From: Limnohabitans sp. Rim8
GTDB taxonomy: Bacteria; Pseudomonadota; Gammaproteobacteria; Burkholderiales; Burkholderiaceae_C
Length of the DNA stretch: 5,743 nucleotides
NCBI GenBank assembly: GCA_945877725.1
Contig: CAMDXR010000211.1
Span: 1-5,743 of the forward strand
Direction of reading: 5' to 3'
Part shown: piece by piece, positions 5,604 to 5,743 of the stretch
How positions within the stretch are numbered: the first letter of the stretch is position 1
Layout of the letters: each line of letters opens with the position of its first letter
Translations under genes and position numbers: made by a program
The notes under the pieces: generated by a model
What the model was told of the DNA's origin: nothing
Database searches by the model: none
Seen by the model: the letters and a program-made list of their open reading frames with translations, nothing else

Positions 5604-5707
5604 GTGGGAGGCTGCCCCTGCGGCCGAATCTGCTTCTCCCCTGTGGGAGGCTGCCCCTGCGGCCGAATCTGCTTCTCCCCTGTGGGAGGCTGCCCCTGCG
5701 GCCGAAT
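5604..5707 (+). repeat. Tandem array of three REP units, 39-bp period
   Basis: Three identical 26-bp REP units lie at 5604-5629, 5643-5668 and 5682-5707. The two intervals between them are the identical 13-bp CTGCTTCTCCCCT (5630-5642 and 5669-5681). Each unit reads GTGGGA, stem GGCTGC, loop CCCT, stem GCGGCC, GAAT (one G:T pair in the stem). Perfect identity suggests recent duplication. The stretch from 5508 to 5743 holds no gene that I can support. Confidence 0.8.
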
Positions 5708-5743
5708 GATTGCAGTGGCTCCGGCTCACATTCGCGAGCAGGG
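5682..5743 (+). repeat. REPIN-like inverted REP pair, cut by window end
   Basis: The third GGCTGC-type REP (5682-5707) is followed by a 22-bp spacer (5708-5729). ATTCGCGAGCAGGG (5730-5743) is then the start of a GCGAGC-type REP in inverse orientation. The same head-to-head arrangement, with a 20-of-22 identical spacer, occurs in the opposite direction at 1925-1980. Confidence 0.7.

Noticed and set aside
1981..5680. A composite transposon bounded by inverted repeats
   Set aside because: There is no transposase gene inside, the ends are REPIN-like rather than IS ends, and no target-site duplication is visible. The contents are ordinary metabolic genes.
5604..5707. Possible CRISPR array because of regular 39-bp repeats
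   Set aside because: The intervals between the 26-bp repeats are identical 13-mers rather than unique spacers, and the unit is a GTGGGA hairpin of REP type.
5514..5729. A 71-codon - strand frame with a repeated 13-residue unit (AAGAASHRGEADS)
   Set aside because: The repeat is the 39-bp REP array read in frame (39 is divisible by 3). There is no ribosome site or family resemblance.

Overview
The window looks like a chromosomal piece of a beta-proteobacterium, most likely a Comamonadaceae member (Limnohabitans, Rhodoferax or Polaromonas type). The basis is moderately high GC, dense coding with G/C-rich third codon positions, the protein families, and the intergenic palindromes. The genus is inferred from style, not from a database hit.

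Layout: (1) Positions 1-111 are the 3' end of a LysR-type regulator gene on the + strand. (2) 318-1826 (+) encodes the FAD subunit of glycolate oxidase (GlcD), without the usual glcE/glcF partners next to it. (3) 1827-2070 is a repeat-rich spacer. It holds a GC hairpin, a copy of a CCCCCGA...TCGGGGG palindrome, a REP/REPIN-like element and a degenerate 18-bp tandem repeat running up to the next gene. (4) 2071-2754 (+) encodes the PLP homeostasis protein YggS/PLPBP. (5) On the - strand and convergent with yggS is a cluster transcribed from about 5470 to 2794. Its order is MarR-type repressor (4826-5407), group A FAD aromatic hydroxylase (3014-4705) and a 69-residue DUF2783-like protein (2794-3003). 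(6) 5508-5743 has no gene. It holds another CCCCCGA palindrome and three REP units in a 39-bp tandem array, the last forming an inverted REP pair that runs off the end.

How the genes fit: the flavoprotein hydroxylase and the tiny downstream protein are translationally linked, because the small gene's Shine-Dalgarno overlaps the hydroxylase stop codon. They resemble the 3-hydroxyphenylacetate 6-hydroxylase pair described in Pseudomonas putida U (MhaA flavoprotein plus small coupling protein MhaB), which makes homogentisate. The MarR protein is the likely local repressor. A perfect 8-2-8 palindrome (TAGTTGCG-TC-CGCAACTA) covers the predicted -35 of its own promoter. GlcD (glycolate to glyoxylate) and YggS are unrelated housekeeping functions.

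The most notable non-coding content is the REP family. Two stem variants keep the same flanks and CCCT loop while their stems differ by compensatory changes. They are paired head to head around a 22-bp spacer in two places, in opposite orientation, on either side of the yggS-hydroxylase-marR block.
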